Positions 34,422 through 46,069 of a stretch of DNA of 64,000 nt are shown here, in pieces; within the stretch, counting starts at the first letter, position 1, and each line of letters begins with the position of its first letter. A model generated the notes under the pieces. The model did no database searches. It was not told the DNA's origin and saw only the letters and a list, made by a program, of their open reading frames with translations. The stretch lies in contig JAHLEZ010000028.1 in assembly GCA_020726505.1 (NCBI GenBank), forward strand, positions 558,001 to 622,000, written 5' to 3'. The translations under genes were made by a program, and so were the position numbers. The DNA is from Leptodontidium sp. MPI-SDFR-AT-0119 (lineage: Eukaryota; Ascomycota; Leotiomycetes; Helotiales; Leptodontidiaceae).

Positions 34422-36039
34422 TAGTGCCATGTCAGTCAAACATCAACAAGACAGAGAAGCTTTGCGCACATTGGGCTTTGCCTCGTCTACTCCCTCCCAC
34501 CCGAGACAAACCTTGGACTTCTCGCCGCGCTTTGCCACTTTCCGAGAAAGGTATACACAAATGTTTTAGAGCATGTGCTGGCAGCCCAAGGCTCTTGTCA
34601 AATAACCTTTTTTCGACAGTACGAGTTACTACTGGACTTGGAGCGACGCAATGGATCAGCCATTCGAGTAGTGGTACCCTAGAGGGGCTATTCCATGGTC
34701 GAGAGGGAGTATATGAAATTCAATAAGAGATTGAGAAGGTTATAGAACTGTAAGATTAAATGGCGAGTGGGGTTATAGGGAAAAGCTTGAGACAGGAATA
34801 GAAATGATTAAGTTAACTAGATTCCTTGCTTGAACCAAAATGGCGGTTCCTTCAACTTTTGCGCCATGGCAAGCCAAAAATAGGATTCTTGGCGATATTG
34901 TCGCGCGCTAATCACTCCACTGGGATGGAGTGTGTTCCGCTAACTCTGCATTTCCAAACAATGTTTGGAAAATCATCATGCTCTTGTCCCGCTTCGACTC
35001 TCACCGTAACATCCACGACAGCGCTCGTGAATTGTAATAAGCTCGCTTAATACTCAAAACATGAGCTGGAGGAGGCATTCACTTTTGCGCTTATTACAAG
35101 CGCAACTTACCAGATGTATAAATCCATGCCCAACTCATTTCCATTTCTCCTCCTCTGTCATCTCCCACATTATAACCCAGCCTATCATTTACCACCCAAA
35201 ATTCTCCAACTCCATCTCGATCGCCGGTCCACTCACCGTTATGTTTGCCGCAACCGCCCTCCTAACCCACAGCAACATTTCCCGTGGCCCACAACCCAGG
35301 ATCTTTACTCCCTGAAGATATAACAAGATCGGTGATCAAAGCAGGAATATCTAGTCGCCCATCAAGGATTATGTACTTCCTAGATCTCGGTGACGTTGAC
35401 AAGGCGGTTGAATCTGACCTTAAATTCTGCACGCTCCTAGATTTGGTGACTATTTATGTGTGATATTCACCTGTCACGGAATCATATAAGACCTGGAAGT
35501 CGGGGCGGTCTACGGTTGCGGACTAACACTCTAGATGAAAGAACAGCGGTTGCTCGGGACTTTGGTTCAGAGGTTTGCACAGCTTTGCTGAATCTTTCAG
35601 CATGGTAGAAGAGGGCGGGAGGGAGGAGCAGAATGAAAATGAACGGGACATTTGAGATCGGAGGAGCGAATTATGCATAGAGAAAGGGTAGACGGAATGA
35701 GGGTCTGTCCAGAGCCTGACTGATCATCTTGGATTCGAAGCTGTCAGACTTAGGCTGAGTATATAATTAATTGTTCTATGGAATTGTGAGTCCATGGCTC
35801 CTATTTAAGCTGCAAAAACGTTCACCCGAGCACTCCCCTGAGCCCAGAATGGGCCGTCTAACATCCGAGCATGATACAGTGAGTTACCTTATATGTGATG
35901 GAAGCTTCTTAACTCTCCTTGCTCCAGCAGTTGCTCACACCAGTGGTCCCATTGTTCAGCACTGATCTCGAAAGTGACAGTCTATGAGAGTTAGAACCAT
36001 TGTGTTACTTGCTGAGATGGGATATTCGGAGGCTGAGGT
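34422..36039. other. Intergenic, 1.6 kb
   Basis: No domain-bearing frame. If the following secreted-protein remnant has a second exon, it may lie within about 35910-35980 (minus strand). Confidence 0.4.
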
Positions 36040-36330
36040 CTACATACTGTTCATAACATTGCTTGTATCCGCCTGCTGGCAATCTTTACGGCCATCGGTG
36101 AACATAGCGATAGCACCAAAGAATGACCCACGCACTTCCCTGGTTGCCGCCTCGCTGAAGCTTCCATCAGGGTTATCGCACAGGCAGTAATCGTAATAGG
36201 CGTAACCTAGAGAGAGACTTGGCAAGATGGCTAGGAGGGCCGCGACCTTGCACAAAGTCAGGAAACCGTTTATTTCTGGGGGATACAGTTCGAAATACCT
36301 TAAAGAGGTTGGAACTGCATTTTAATTGAA
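36040..36330 (-). pseudogene. Small secreted cysteine-containing protein, probably frameshifted
   Basis: A signal-peptide-like segment KVAALLAILPSLSLGYAY is followed by YDYCLCDNPDGSF, ATREV and DGRKDCQQADTSN, as in short secreted fungal proteins. The likely start ATG (near 36321) gives only MQFQPL and then a stop. A 60 bp intron joins LFK to VAALL, but in a frame one base off from that ATG. The 3' side has a good donor (GTATGT) before 36050, and a plausible downstream exon near 35910-35970 (QWDHWCEQLLEQ) whose phase does not match. Either the model is incomplete or the gene is broken. Confidence 0.4.
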
Positions 36331-37382
36331 GGATAGGGGAAAACCGCGTTGGAGGCAAAGCTCAAAGTTGAAAAGTGGACAAATTGAGTGTGAAGGAAGA
36401 TGATTGAGTGGTAGTTGATATATTGTGTTGTGCAATGAAGAGGCCTCTTCTTATACTTCAGCCACCAGCAGATGTATGGTCCAAATCATGGAGGCATTGA
36501 TTCACAAAGCATAATTTACATTAAAGGCAAGCTTTTCAAACTCTTGTGGATCGTTTGTTAGATTAGTCCGAAAGTCTGGTTACGACTTCTCGAGCACACG
36601 ATTGTCACTTTCCCAACACAACAGCTTCCTAGAGCATGAGCCACGACCAGCTTCGTAGCCTCCTCGTATATAAGCTGTGGTAAGATGGACCCGAGACAAA
36701 GCTTATGCTAACAAGCAATTTAATCAAATGCCGCGAGGGACAAATTACTTCCTACCTCTCTCTGAGTAAGCCTTCTTCGCTGGACCCAGTGGGGCTGTAT
36801 GTTTTGAGCCTCTCAGCTAATCCGCGTCTGAGACTCAGGGGCATTATATTAACGTTTTTAAGGGGTATAGAGTAATGCTCAGCCTCGCTCGCGTCTTCGC
36901 TCCGCATGTGAAAAAGAGACCGAATACGAAGGTTTCGCGAGAAAAATTGATGGACGTCAATCCTCTAGTATTTTTACGAGACAAATCCTAGCTTCATATT
37001 ACATGAAAGCCCGCTCTCGTGAAAAAGCCGAGGTCGCAAGCCCCTGTCCCTTCCCCCAAAGGTTTGTCATCAACCCGTCCCCAACCACCACGTGCTCAAT
37101 TGCCCCTAAAGACCTTACTGGTTACCAATAAATGCTTTCCCCCCTGTGAATGGTTTGCATTTCCCGGGCAATCTACTCGATATGTCGAGCCGAGAGAGCC
37201 GCGCACAGCTTTCCCAATCAAGCAATTTAGGTAGCTCGGTAAGGTAGACTTTGTTATGCTCCAATCAAAGGAGTCACCATGGTCGCTCCGTGCTTTTTAA
37301 CAAGTAGTCTTTGAAATGTTCCTTTCTTGTCTTCGACACAGTATTCTTGGAGGACGCCAAAATCGACTGGTCTATTTTTGCG
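36331..37382. other. Intergenic
   Basis: About 1 kb with no recognisable gene or repeat. Confidence 0.45.
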
Positions 37383-38172
37383 ATGCTGTACCGTAATATT
37401 GCTGCTGTGCTTGTACTCCTGTTTTACAGTCCTTCGTTCATTGGATCTGTTTCCCTCACCTGGCGCCACGGTTGGCGTGCAAGCTACGAAACCTGGTTCG
37501 CCCTGGCCACCTTTTCCGCCTCACGAATAGCGTACGGGGCCCTCCAACTCTCGACAATCGCTCAACCTGATCGCATCGGACTTCAAATCACGGCAGGAAC
37601 CTTCGCCGTCGATAGGTTATGTCCTCTCCTATTCTTCTCACTCGGCCTATTACACCGTCTTCTCGACATCGTTCAGAAGATACACCCAAGTATCTCTTTA
37701 CGGCTACGGCATATACGCATACTCGAGTACCTGATAACGGCTGCATTCATCTCTGCTAGCGTAGGCTTTTCTGGGTTGACGATAGAGGAGGTCGAAAACG
37801 GCATCCAGCATCATCTCACGACTTCCCGCGACTTCCCGCGCTGCAGCGATTATGTATGTTATCGGCTTAGCTGGCATTGGGCTTAGCGCTGGCATCGTTT
37901 TCGTGTATCGCATCCAGGTCCTGGATAGGGAGAAGCGTACCTTGTTCATACTGGTTGCATCGCTGCCAGTCCTGTTTGTTCGCACTCTTTACATAGCGCT
38001 AGGCATCCTGGGCGGCATCGCGAGATTTAGTGCCATTAGTGGTGATGTAACCACTCTTTTATGTATGGCACTGCTACATACATGTGGTTGGGATCCAAAA
38101 TGCAGGTTATCTACAAGAAAGCAGGTGGACAGGATGACAACAGGCGGAGTCTCGATGGAACGCAACCGTTGA
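37383..38172 (+). pseudogene. DUF7702-type integral membrane protein, frameshifted by a 10 bp duplication
   Basis: From the ATG at 37383 the first half encodes hydrophobic helices (NIAAVLVLLFYSPSFI, then RHGWRASYETWFALATFSAS, RIAYGALQLSTI, LLFFSLGLLHRLLDI). The second half, in another frame from about 37841, continues with YVIGLAGIGLSAGIVFVYRI and RTLFILVASLPVLFVRTLYI. Both halves together look like the seven-helix fungal membrane family DUF7702, whose function is unknown. Between the halves the 10 bp unit ACTTCCCGCG occurs twice in direct succession (37821-37830, 37831-37840); one unit fewer fuses the frames. The last helix is poorly preserved. Confidence 0.75.
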
Positions 38173-38661
38173 ATTAGAGTTGGCAAGTCTACACACGAGG
38201 CAATGGCAGGAGCTCGGAAGATCGAGGCGCGAGAGGACATCGTGATATGGCTCGTGAGCCTTTTGTGAAATTGTAGCTAGCTACATTAATACTACCAGTT
38301 CAGAAACCAAGGTTTCATCTGCCCTGTCACGGCGTCCTAGTAGATGGATCCTGAAGAACTCCTCCAAGCTGACTGGGTGAACTTGGGGATACTTCATATT
38401 ATCCAAACATCCTGAAGCTAAGCTTTTTCATTTACGCAACAAAGTGTTTAAATCCACAGGGTGCGACAGCCCGCCGTCATAACCATCCCAGCCCCACAAC
38501 TTCAAACAACGCTCAGGCGAATCTCTTTCACAGCATCTGCAATGTGACGGCCGGAAGTTATATGAACGTGAAAGCCGGTTCCATTAAAGAGCATTGCCGT
38601 CCTGCTTCCTACATAGCCTTTCCTGTCCTGGTTTTGGAGTTTGACCAGAACTTTTGTTGCA
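38173..38661. other. Intergenic
   Basis: Nothing supportable seen. Confidence 0.4.
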
Positions 38662-40026
38662 ATGACTGACGCTTCACCAAAGCCAAAGATAAACAAGTTG
38701 GGGCTTGTTCCAGTGTTTGTGGATATTGGTGGGTTTCATGAGGACAACGAAAGAATGCGGAATAATGCTGATATTTTTATAGTAACTGCGACGGTACAAA
38801 GAAGCATTACTTCGCCATTTCACAAAGCCCATTGCAAGGCAAGAACTTATCGGCGCGACGTCTTCTTTGCATCGCTACGGGAGATTCTCGGTGGATTTTC
38901 CTGCGAGGAGGGACAGTATCTGGTCCCGTCAACTGATAAAGTGTATCAGAGTGTGTCAGAATCGAAGAAATGGAAGGCGAATAGGTAAGTTGGTCAAGAA
39001 TTCTAGGCTTTAAGGGTCTTCCTAATCAGTGCGACTAGCATCAATTTAGAGCACGGCGCAAATGGTCATTGAAAGGGTCATTGGCTGGGGCATCATGATG
39101 CGAAATATGTGATGATGTATATCCATGGTACGTGTCCGAAGATGATTCCTTCGTATTTGATAAATGCTGATATGTTATTTCTAGGAGGTGGATATATTGC
39201 TCCTGCAACCCCAGGACATATGAAATACCAATTCGCCCTTCCAGAATACCTACGAAAACAGGGAATCGACATTTCAATCTTCTCCCTAAGCTACCACCTA
39301 GCTCCACAAGGCGTCTATCCCACTCAGATCAAGCAGGCTCTCGCAGCTTTACAACATGTCATCGAGAAAGACGGACGAGATCCCGGCACAATCCTCATTG
39401 GAGGAGACAGTGCAGGAGGTAATCTCTGCTCCGCTCTCCTACTCCATCTCGGAAGACCACGTCCGTTGGTATCTCCTAAGGAAGGTGGGGTAGCCTCGCT
39501 TTTCTGTCTCCAGTCCCCTCTGAAAGCAGCGCTTCTCATATCTCCTTGGATATCCTTCGAAACTCAGTCACCGTCATTCAAACGGAATAGAACAACAGAT
39601 TACATGACTACCAAGGCTTTGAACGAAGCCAGCCAAGCTTATGTTGGACCGGGAAAAGGACACGATGAGTACTCGGAGCCTATCAATGCGCGGGTTGATC
39701 ACTGGACCGATGTAGCAAATCAAGCTGTAGAGAGAATTATGATTTGGGGTGGTGGGGGTGAGATTTTGATTGATAGTATTAAGGCGTTTGGTGCTCATGT
39801 TCGCGAGGGATTCAGCAAGGCAGATACTTTCACTGTCACGGAAGTTATTCCCGCAGCTATTGAAGAGATGACGAAGACAGCAATCGGAAAAGATAGGGTA
39901 AAGGTAGTTGTTACACCTCGAGAAGCGCATGAAGAGATGATTGTTAATTACGTCTTAATGATTAGAGGGAAAGGCGAGGGGGCTAAGGAGGTTGAGAATT
40001 GGCTTACTGCGGTGTTGAAGGAGTGA
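38662..40026 (+). pseudogene. Alpha/beta hydrolase (fungal esterase) with one in-frame stop
   Basis: Exons ending at 38984, spanning 39039-39127, and 39185-40026 join cleanly (donors GTAAGT and GTACGT). They encode VFFASLREILGGFSCEEGQY, then the oxyanion motif HGGGYIAPATPGH, FSLSYHLAPQGVYP and the nucleophile elbow GGDSAGGNLCSALL. PREAHEEMI carries the probable catalytic His near the C-terminus. This is the family of intracellular fungal esterases related to hormone-sensitive lipase, often seen in natural-product clusters. In exon 2 a TGA at 39070-39072 interrupts the frame. The 5' end is unclear: the ATG at 38662 may need a further intron before 38785. Apart from the one stop the gene looks well preserved. 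Confidence 0.7.
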
Positions 40027-40618
40027 GTTGGATAGTTCAAGATACCCGAGGCGCTATATTCACACGTACCCTCATACGCTACGAATGGGGAAGAAGCAAG
40101 CAATGTGCGAACGCACAGAGCACAATTCTCGAAAATGAAGGTCCAGTTATCATCGTATGTTCTCTCGCCATCTCAATCTCGAAACTGACATAATATAAGA
40201 TCGTTCGTCGAGTCACCGTATGGATTCTAATGCTTGCTCCTATAAATTACAAATTAGGTATAGAGGTTTATTAATACTAGTTAGGGATAATGTTGTTTAA
40301 GGGGTTTATTAACGTCGTAATCTATAAAAGGTCATCTAGCTTCCGAGTGTAGCTAATGACTTCTTGTTCTCACCGTGTATCGACGTTCACATCCTTCAGT
40401 ACCCCCTGGTTCTGCACAACCATGTGAAATAGGTATGGTTTGATAATGATCTTGATCAAGCATACCCTTCTAAGAGGGTGGAGAAGCGACAATTACATAG
40501 AAAGAATATTATCAGAGGTTCCACCGAAAGATCTCTTACACAGGAAAGCAGTTTCGTATCGAAAAAGCCTGGTACTTCTATAATAGCGCTAAACGAATTA
40601 CCACGACTATAAACTAGC
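40027..40618. other. Intergenic between convergent genes
   Basis: No feature recognised; AT-rich in the middle. Confidence 0.4.
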
Positions 40619-42010
40619 CTAATTTGGGATCCACCCAATCTGCTCAATAGGCCATCGAATCCACAATCGATGTTCTTCATTTAGAAGAGGGTAAAGCTGC
40701 GAGATCAAATGAACACTCCATCCTTCCATCCACCAATAACACTCTATCCTTTGAAACAGCACAGACAAGTACGCAAAAATTGCCAGAGATTCTTGGGTCC
40801 ATTCTTTCAGAAGTTCAAGATATTCTTCCGACAAGTCGAAAAGCCAGACAAAAACATCAGTCATTTCGCACGTGCCGGCCGGCCAGCTGTGCATAACTGC
40901 GAATGACTTTTCCAGCCCGTCGATAGTGCACATGTAAGTCTGGGCCTTGGAATCATCGCTTACGGTGTCCAAGATTACGTGACGAAGCTCTCCAAGATGC
41001 TCTATTCCGCCTGTAAATGTCTCCCGCAACTTTTCCCGTTCTTTTCCAGCCTGAAATAGAGGCGCCAGAGGTCCAGAAAAGAGAGTGTCTGATGACGATT
41101 CAGCAATAGCCTTGATCCCACGAAATAGTGACAGCCACTCAGGTGCTCTTGACCCTCCAACGTCAACGAAATATGGTGGTTTCTGTGGGCTACCAAAAGT
41201 GTATATGAGAGTGAGCACTGCAGATAATTGTAGCGCCGTACAATTTTCCGCCGTGACTTCTGGCAAGATTGTAGCTGCCTCTTGGAGTGCGGCTTGGTAT
41301 TGCTGTAGAGAGTAGGGCACGTAGACCTTGCTTCTCTCGGGCCGTAAGCGTGCTAGATGGAGTGCTGAAACCGCGAGAATCCCACGCATAACAAACTCAT
41401 TAGAGAAGGCGATTTGGGGTGTTCTAATGCCCCACATTGCCTGTATGATGGGGTTTGTAGAGAGAGATACACCTGTTGAGGTAGAAAAGTGGTGGAGGAG
41501 TTCGAGGTCGAGGATGTTGAGTTGTGGAACTTGGCTGATATTCGAAGGCTTATCGCTAGGAATCGAGAAACCTCCAGCACCACTCAGAGTATTGACGGAA
41601 AGCCTATTCGTCCAAGCTGGCGATGATACAGAGCTTGCAGAGTTTGACGCCGATGGCAGCTCCGCAAAATTGCATTGTACTGAAAGTTTGATACAGTTCA
41701 AACATGATGGTCTCTCTTCTCCGCACTGCATTTACCAAAAAATCTTGTTAGCACTGAGCTTGCACAAGTATTTGCAATTGAGAGGGTGACATGTGTACTA
41801 GCAAATATAATCATGTGCTATAGTTCCCAGCTACGTCGCTTATTAACTGCAATATATCCCCTCGAGCCCTCGAATCAAAATACTAATGAACATTTCACTC
41901 ACCTTGATCCTACGCTCCTTGCACTTGTTACAGCCTGTGCGGCTCTTACGGTGAGCTTTGCGCCCGGGAGGCTTGATATTCATGGCTAAAGGAGTAGATG
42001 AGACGTTCAT
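40619..42010 (-). CDS. Zn2Cys6 transcription factor
   Basis: Exons 41903-42010 and 40619-41725 with a 177 bp intron (donor GTGAGT, acceptor ATGCAG) give 404 residues from the ATG at 42010; the ATG at 41983 is an alternative. Splicing completes the zinc cluster: CNKCKERRIK from exon 1, CGEERPSCLNCIKLSVQC from exon 2, cysteines at 27, 30, 37, 44, 47 and 54 (CX2CX6CX6CX2CX6C). The preceding HRKSRTG is typical of this class. The middle region reads LNILDLELLHHFSTSTG and EFVMRGILAVSALHLARLRP, as in the UPC2/sterol-uptake-like C6 factors. No damage is visible. A partial copy of its middle domain lies just upstream on the same strand, so this locus has been duplicated. Confidence 0.85.
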
Positions 42011-42321
42011 TTTTCGTCTGTCGATGTGAGAGTCGCGATTTGCTTTATTCAAGTTTGTTTGCCAAAAACACCATGGGCTCTAGAGGATTGATATAATTCT
42101 TGCTCGATGCTTATTAATCTTTTCAGTTGCTGATGACAGATGCCTAAGACAACACAGCCGCCACAGACGTAGTTTCTCCTTTGTGGCTCAGCTCGGACTC
42201 CAAGCATTAAGTTGAGGTTCAAGCCACAAAACGGGCTGCGGCTTTTCGTATTCGGATCCTGGTATGGTAATACCGATACGCCCGAAGCTGGAAATGGAGT
42301 GCACTGTCGGGATCTGAAGTA

Positions 42322-42890
42322 CTATCGTAAATGCTGGCGGCCGAGATACCTTTTATTGTGGCAAACCGCGGAGCTATGGCACTTCTTCTCATTGTCAAGG
42401 ACCGAAAAGGCACCCTTAAGAAGTCCCAACCAGCCACCGCCGACAGTCTCGGAAACCACAAGAAACTCGTTCGATAGGCGTGACGCCGCAAGGGTGTGGA
42501 ATGCTGTCACAGTTGAAAAAACCAATACTGCTTCACAATTCCCCTTATTGGTACGCGGAAGTATAGCAGTTGCTTTTTGAAGCCCACTTTGATGCTGGAT
42601 CATAGCTTGTATGGTATAGTATTCTCGCTTATCAGGGACGAAATGGGCGATCTGTATGGCTGAAATGGCGAGAATACCACGCATGACAAAGTCATATGAA
42701 AGTCGAAGTAGGGGGACATTAATTTTCCAGAGGTTCTTAAGATTACCTTGCCCGTGTAGAGTGAGGCATGATGAGGTGCAGAAGTTGTGTAACAGTTCCA
42801 AGTCTAGCATATATAGGTTTGGTGGATGGGTATGGAGTTCCTGATGTGATAATGGATTCGGCGTGAGATTTGGTGTGCTGACAGAGAGGT
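42322..42890 (-). pseudogene. Partial paralogue of the Zn2Cys6 factor (middle domain only)
   Basis: The frame reads YMLDLELLHNFCTSSCLTL, then YDFVMRGILAISAIQIAHFV and ATAILPRTNKGNCEAVL. This parallels LELLHHFSTSTGVSL, NEFVMRGILAVSALHLARL and ATILPEVTAENCTALQL in the neighbouring gene. The zinc cluster is missing on the 5' side, and the frame ends near 42322, about half way through the domain. The divergence is too large for a recent duplication. Confidence 0.75.
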
Positions 42891-44622
42891 GTGCCCTGAA
42901 ACGGTGAGCTGTTTTGACCTCCTTGGCATATTAGGCACGTGTTGAGTCACGGGCTAGATGACTCCATTTACTTAGTACTACTTTGTTGCCTACAGTTGCC
43001 TGCAGCTGCCTATTGCTTGTAGATGCATATAAGCACCAGTAGTTACAGTCTTAGAACCGTAACTCTTCCGCTACCAATTTACTAGAATGATTGGTGATCT
43101 GACCCGTGACCTGCTCTGTTATCACCGGCCCAGCGCCGTAACACCAAACTTCAATAATTTCTCACCACCGCAATTCAAGCGTTATAGCTATACTGCTTTA
43201 AATTACGAAGATCCAAGTCAGTAGCTTTTAAGGGAATTAACCCTCATCCGCTTTTACCATCAATCAAGCGCTGAGTAAATCCTTCTAGATTTCTAAAGAA
43301 AAGTTATATGTTGATGCTAGACATTTCTTAAACCAACAAGATGCACTTATATTTGGCCTTCAAATTGCACCAAAGCTGGGAATATGGTAGAGGTAACCTA
43401 GCTATACGTCCTTATCTAATTAGATCTTAGAATATTAAAGCGTAAAGTGGTGAAGTAAGGTGTATTAGGTGTTGCGATCCACCAATTGCTTGAAGTAAAC
43501 CGCACCTACAACTCGAACATTGGCTCCAATAGCTACTTTGGCAGCCTGATTTTACAGAAGGCACAACGGTTGTTTTCCAGAGATGCACATGTCGAATAAT
43601 AAGGGACGTGCTATCAAATTGGACGCTGGGGAAGTGCAGATTAAATATTAAGGGGAAGAATTCAAGCCTAATTTAATGAATCCTTCGAATCGACTTTTAA
43701 AGGCTTCGAATCTAACGAATTAGAGGCTAGAATTCTTTGAATCGTATATACGAATATTAGATTCATTCAATTCAAGTTTCATTCAAAAAATTCAAAAAAT
43801 TCAACTTCAATTGCCAGCCCTACCAAACAATAAGGAGCTGATTCCTCACGTAAGCGCTAGCAACCCTTACAACAGAATATGATGGCAGAGTCGATGCGAT
43901 GAGATGGAAGTTTAAGCAGCCGAGATGGGGTGTTGAAGTACGAGTTGGAAAGTTTCTTTTACCGCTTGCCAAGGTCTATGAAGAGATGGGTACGACCACG
44001 CCGCCATTAAACTAAGGCTGCGCGGACGGCCAGGTTTCTTGGTTAGGTTTCTGCTAAGGTCACGACTTGAAATCAGAGTTATCGGAAGTTCCATGGGGGG
44101 AATGTTTATTTGCAAGAGCAATGCGGTTTCAGCTGCCAAACTCTATCTTATTGTTTCTGCCTGGGCTCGAATATCAGCACGTAACGGAACAAGCGCCGCG
44201 TTTGATTGGGAAAAGCTTCTTACAAACAGGGCGTCTGGTGTTGGTCAGCGCTCGCCGGCAGCCGTTAGCCGTTAGCCGTCAACCGCTTGCCACATGAGTT
44301 GGGCGCGCCAAGAACCTCCACAATACTGCTCCACCGACTAAGGAGCGGAGTCCGCATTCAAATTCATAATTGACTACGAAGAGAAATTTAGAAACAGATA
44401 ACTTGTAATATGTTTGCTTTAGTCAGTAATCCGTCGATCGATTCCATTCCACTACCCCTGGCCAAAGTATACTTGTGCGTAAAGGCGCGCCTATTTAAAC
44501 CGATGGCGATTTCCTTACCATTGCTTTCACACAATCGCAACAAACAGTCTTATTCTTTGTTCTCTCGTATCATACACACACTTTAGTGTTGATAATCGCT
44601 AAAATCACGAATCATCCTCACA
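42891..44622. other. Intergenic, 1.7 kb, with an AT-rich repeat-like block
   Basis: At 43660-43815 the motif GAATC/TTCAA recurs many times and the block ends in TTGCCAGCCCTA, which resembles hAT-type termini. No matching left end or 8 bp duplication was found. The rest shows no gene. Confidence 0.4.
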
Positions 44623-45773
44623 ATGGCCGACCAAGCTCCGGACCCAAACACGCCCACCACACCATTTATGCTCACCAAGAGCTTGCACCGAGATGTCTAC
44701 CCGGCTGTGGACCCCACCAATCCGGACCTAAGTGCTAAGGGCAAAGTAGTCATCGTTACCGGTGCTGGTGGTGGGCTTGGATACGTAAGACTCTGCCTGA
44801 CTTCTTCCTCTTTTGTCTTTTATCTTGTTTAGCTAACCCCAACTCCCAAGGCCATTGCAACTGCTTGGTCTCTTGCCGGAGCTAGTGGATTCGTCCTCGC
44901 TGGCCGCAATGTTAGGACTCTGAAGGACACTGCTGCCTTATTGAAAACTCCATCCCTGGTCTGAGCTGTTAGCATTACCTCAGCAACTGAATGTGCTGAA
45001 TTAGTAGAGAAAGCGGTGAAGGAATTTGGACATGTTGACGTTTTGGTGAATGCAGCTGGCACGATGAACCAGGAGGCAATGATTGGTGAGGTGGACTGTG
45101 ATATATGGTGGAGCGATTTTGTGAGTACTTTTTACCAGCTGCATGGAATGTTGACACTGACGACAACGATTAATGTAGGAGTCAAACGTCCGTGGTGCCT
45201 ACAACATCACTCATGCATTTATCAAAGCCACCGGAGGGAAAGGCACCGTGATCAATCTTGTCAGTTTGGGTGCCTCCCTCCTCGTGCCCGGTCTATCCTC
45301 GTACACAAGCTTGCAGCTATTAAGCTAGCCGAGTATCTCGACCTTGGTACGTATATCGAATTTCAATTTCTCTCAGGCTCTTTTCTCTTTAGTGCTCTGC
45401 GCTCCAAAAAAAGCAATTTGGTATGGATTTATAAGGATATTAATGAATGGATTCTTTGACAGAGCTCCCCAATCTCCGGGTATTCTCCATCCACCCAGGT
45501 CTTGTCGAAGCCTCCGTATCCCGCAGCATTGTTGTTCCCGCTTTTACCCCCTTTGCCCACGATAAACCCCTTCTCACCGGCGGAGTTACTCTTTACCTCT
45601 CTACTCCTCGCGCTGACTTTCTACGCGGCGGCTTTTTAAGCGTGAACTGGGATGTGGAGGAGCTGGAGGCATGCAAAACGCAGATAGCTGAGAAAAAGCC
45701 CAACAAGTTAGCTTTCTTAAACGGTCAGCTTCAGCCAGGTGGATATCCTTGGACCGCAAATGAAAAGGCTTGA
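44623..45773 (+). pseudogene. Short-chain dehydrogenase/reductase with nonsense codon and active-site deletion
   Basis: Four exons (44623-44784, 44851-45120, 45179-45346, 45463-45773) have good splice sites. They encode KVVIVTGAGGGLGY (cofactor loop), FVLAGRN, VDVLVNAAGTMN (the NAG motif), SNVRGAYNITHAFI, VINLVSLGASLLVPGLSSY and LRVFSIHPGLVEA. Two lesions are visible. TGA at 44962-44964 replaces a codon, most simply Trp. Around 45302-45309 the catalytic Tyr-x-x-x-Lys spacing has collapsed: Tyr (45302-45304) is followed almost at once by AAGCTT, and the frame must jump to continue as KLAAIKLAEYL. The reductase cannot work. C-terminus and introns are otherwise intact. Confidence 0.8.
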
Positions 45774-46069
45774 CTCGATAAGCTACTCAACTATACACTT
45801 GGGAACGTAGTTATTAGATTGAGTTAGCCCGAATGCATATATCTTTGCGTTTTACTATAACTCATTCTCGAAGAACGAGGCTTAGTCTGAGAAAGGCTAT
45901 AAGTGGATGGGGCTGATATTTGAGCATTTGAGCCTTGAATCTGGCTAGCACCCTTTGAGTCGAATGAACCTGAATTATCAGGGTATTCTCCTTTTCATGA
46001 GTCTTAGACCTTGCTCGAGCTCTCCCCTGACAGCCTCCGGAGCTCGCAAACTCCTAGAGTACCTTCTTC

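Noticed and set aside
43660..43825. AT-rich block ending in TTGCCAGCCCTA as a hAT element
   Set aside because: No matching opposite terminus and no 8 bp duplication could be found.
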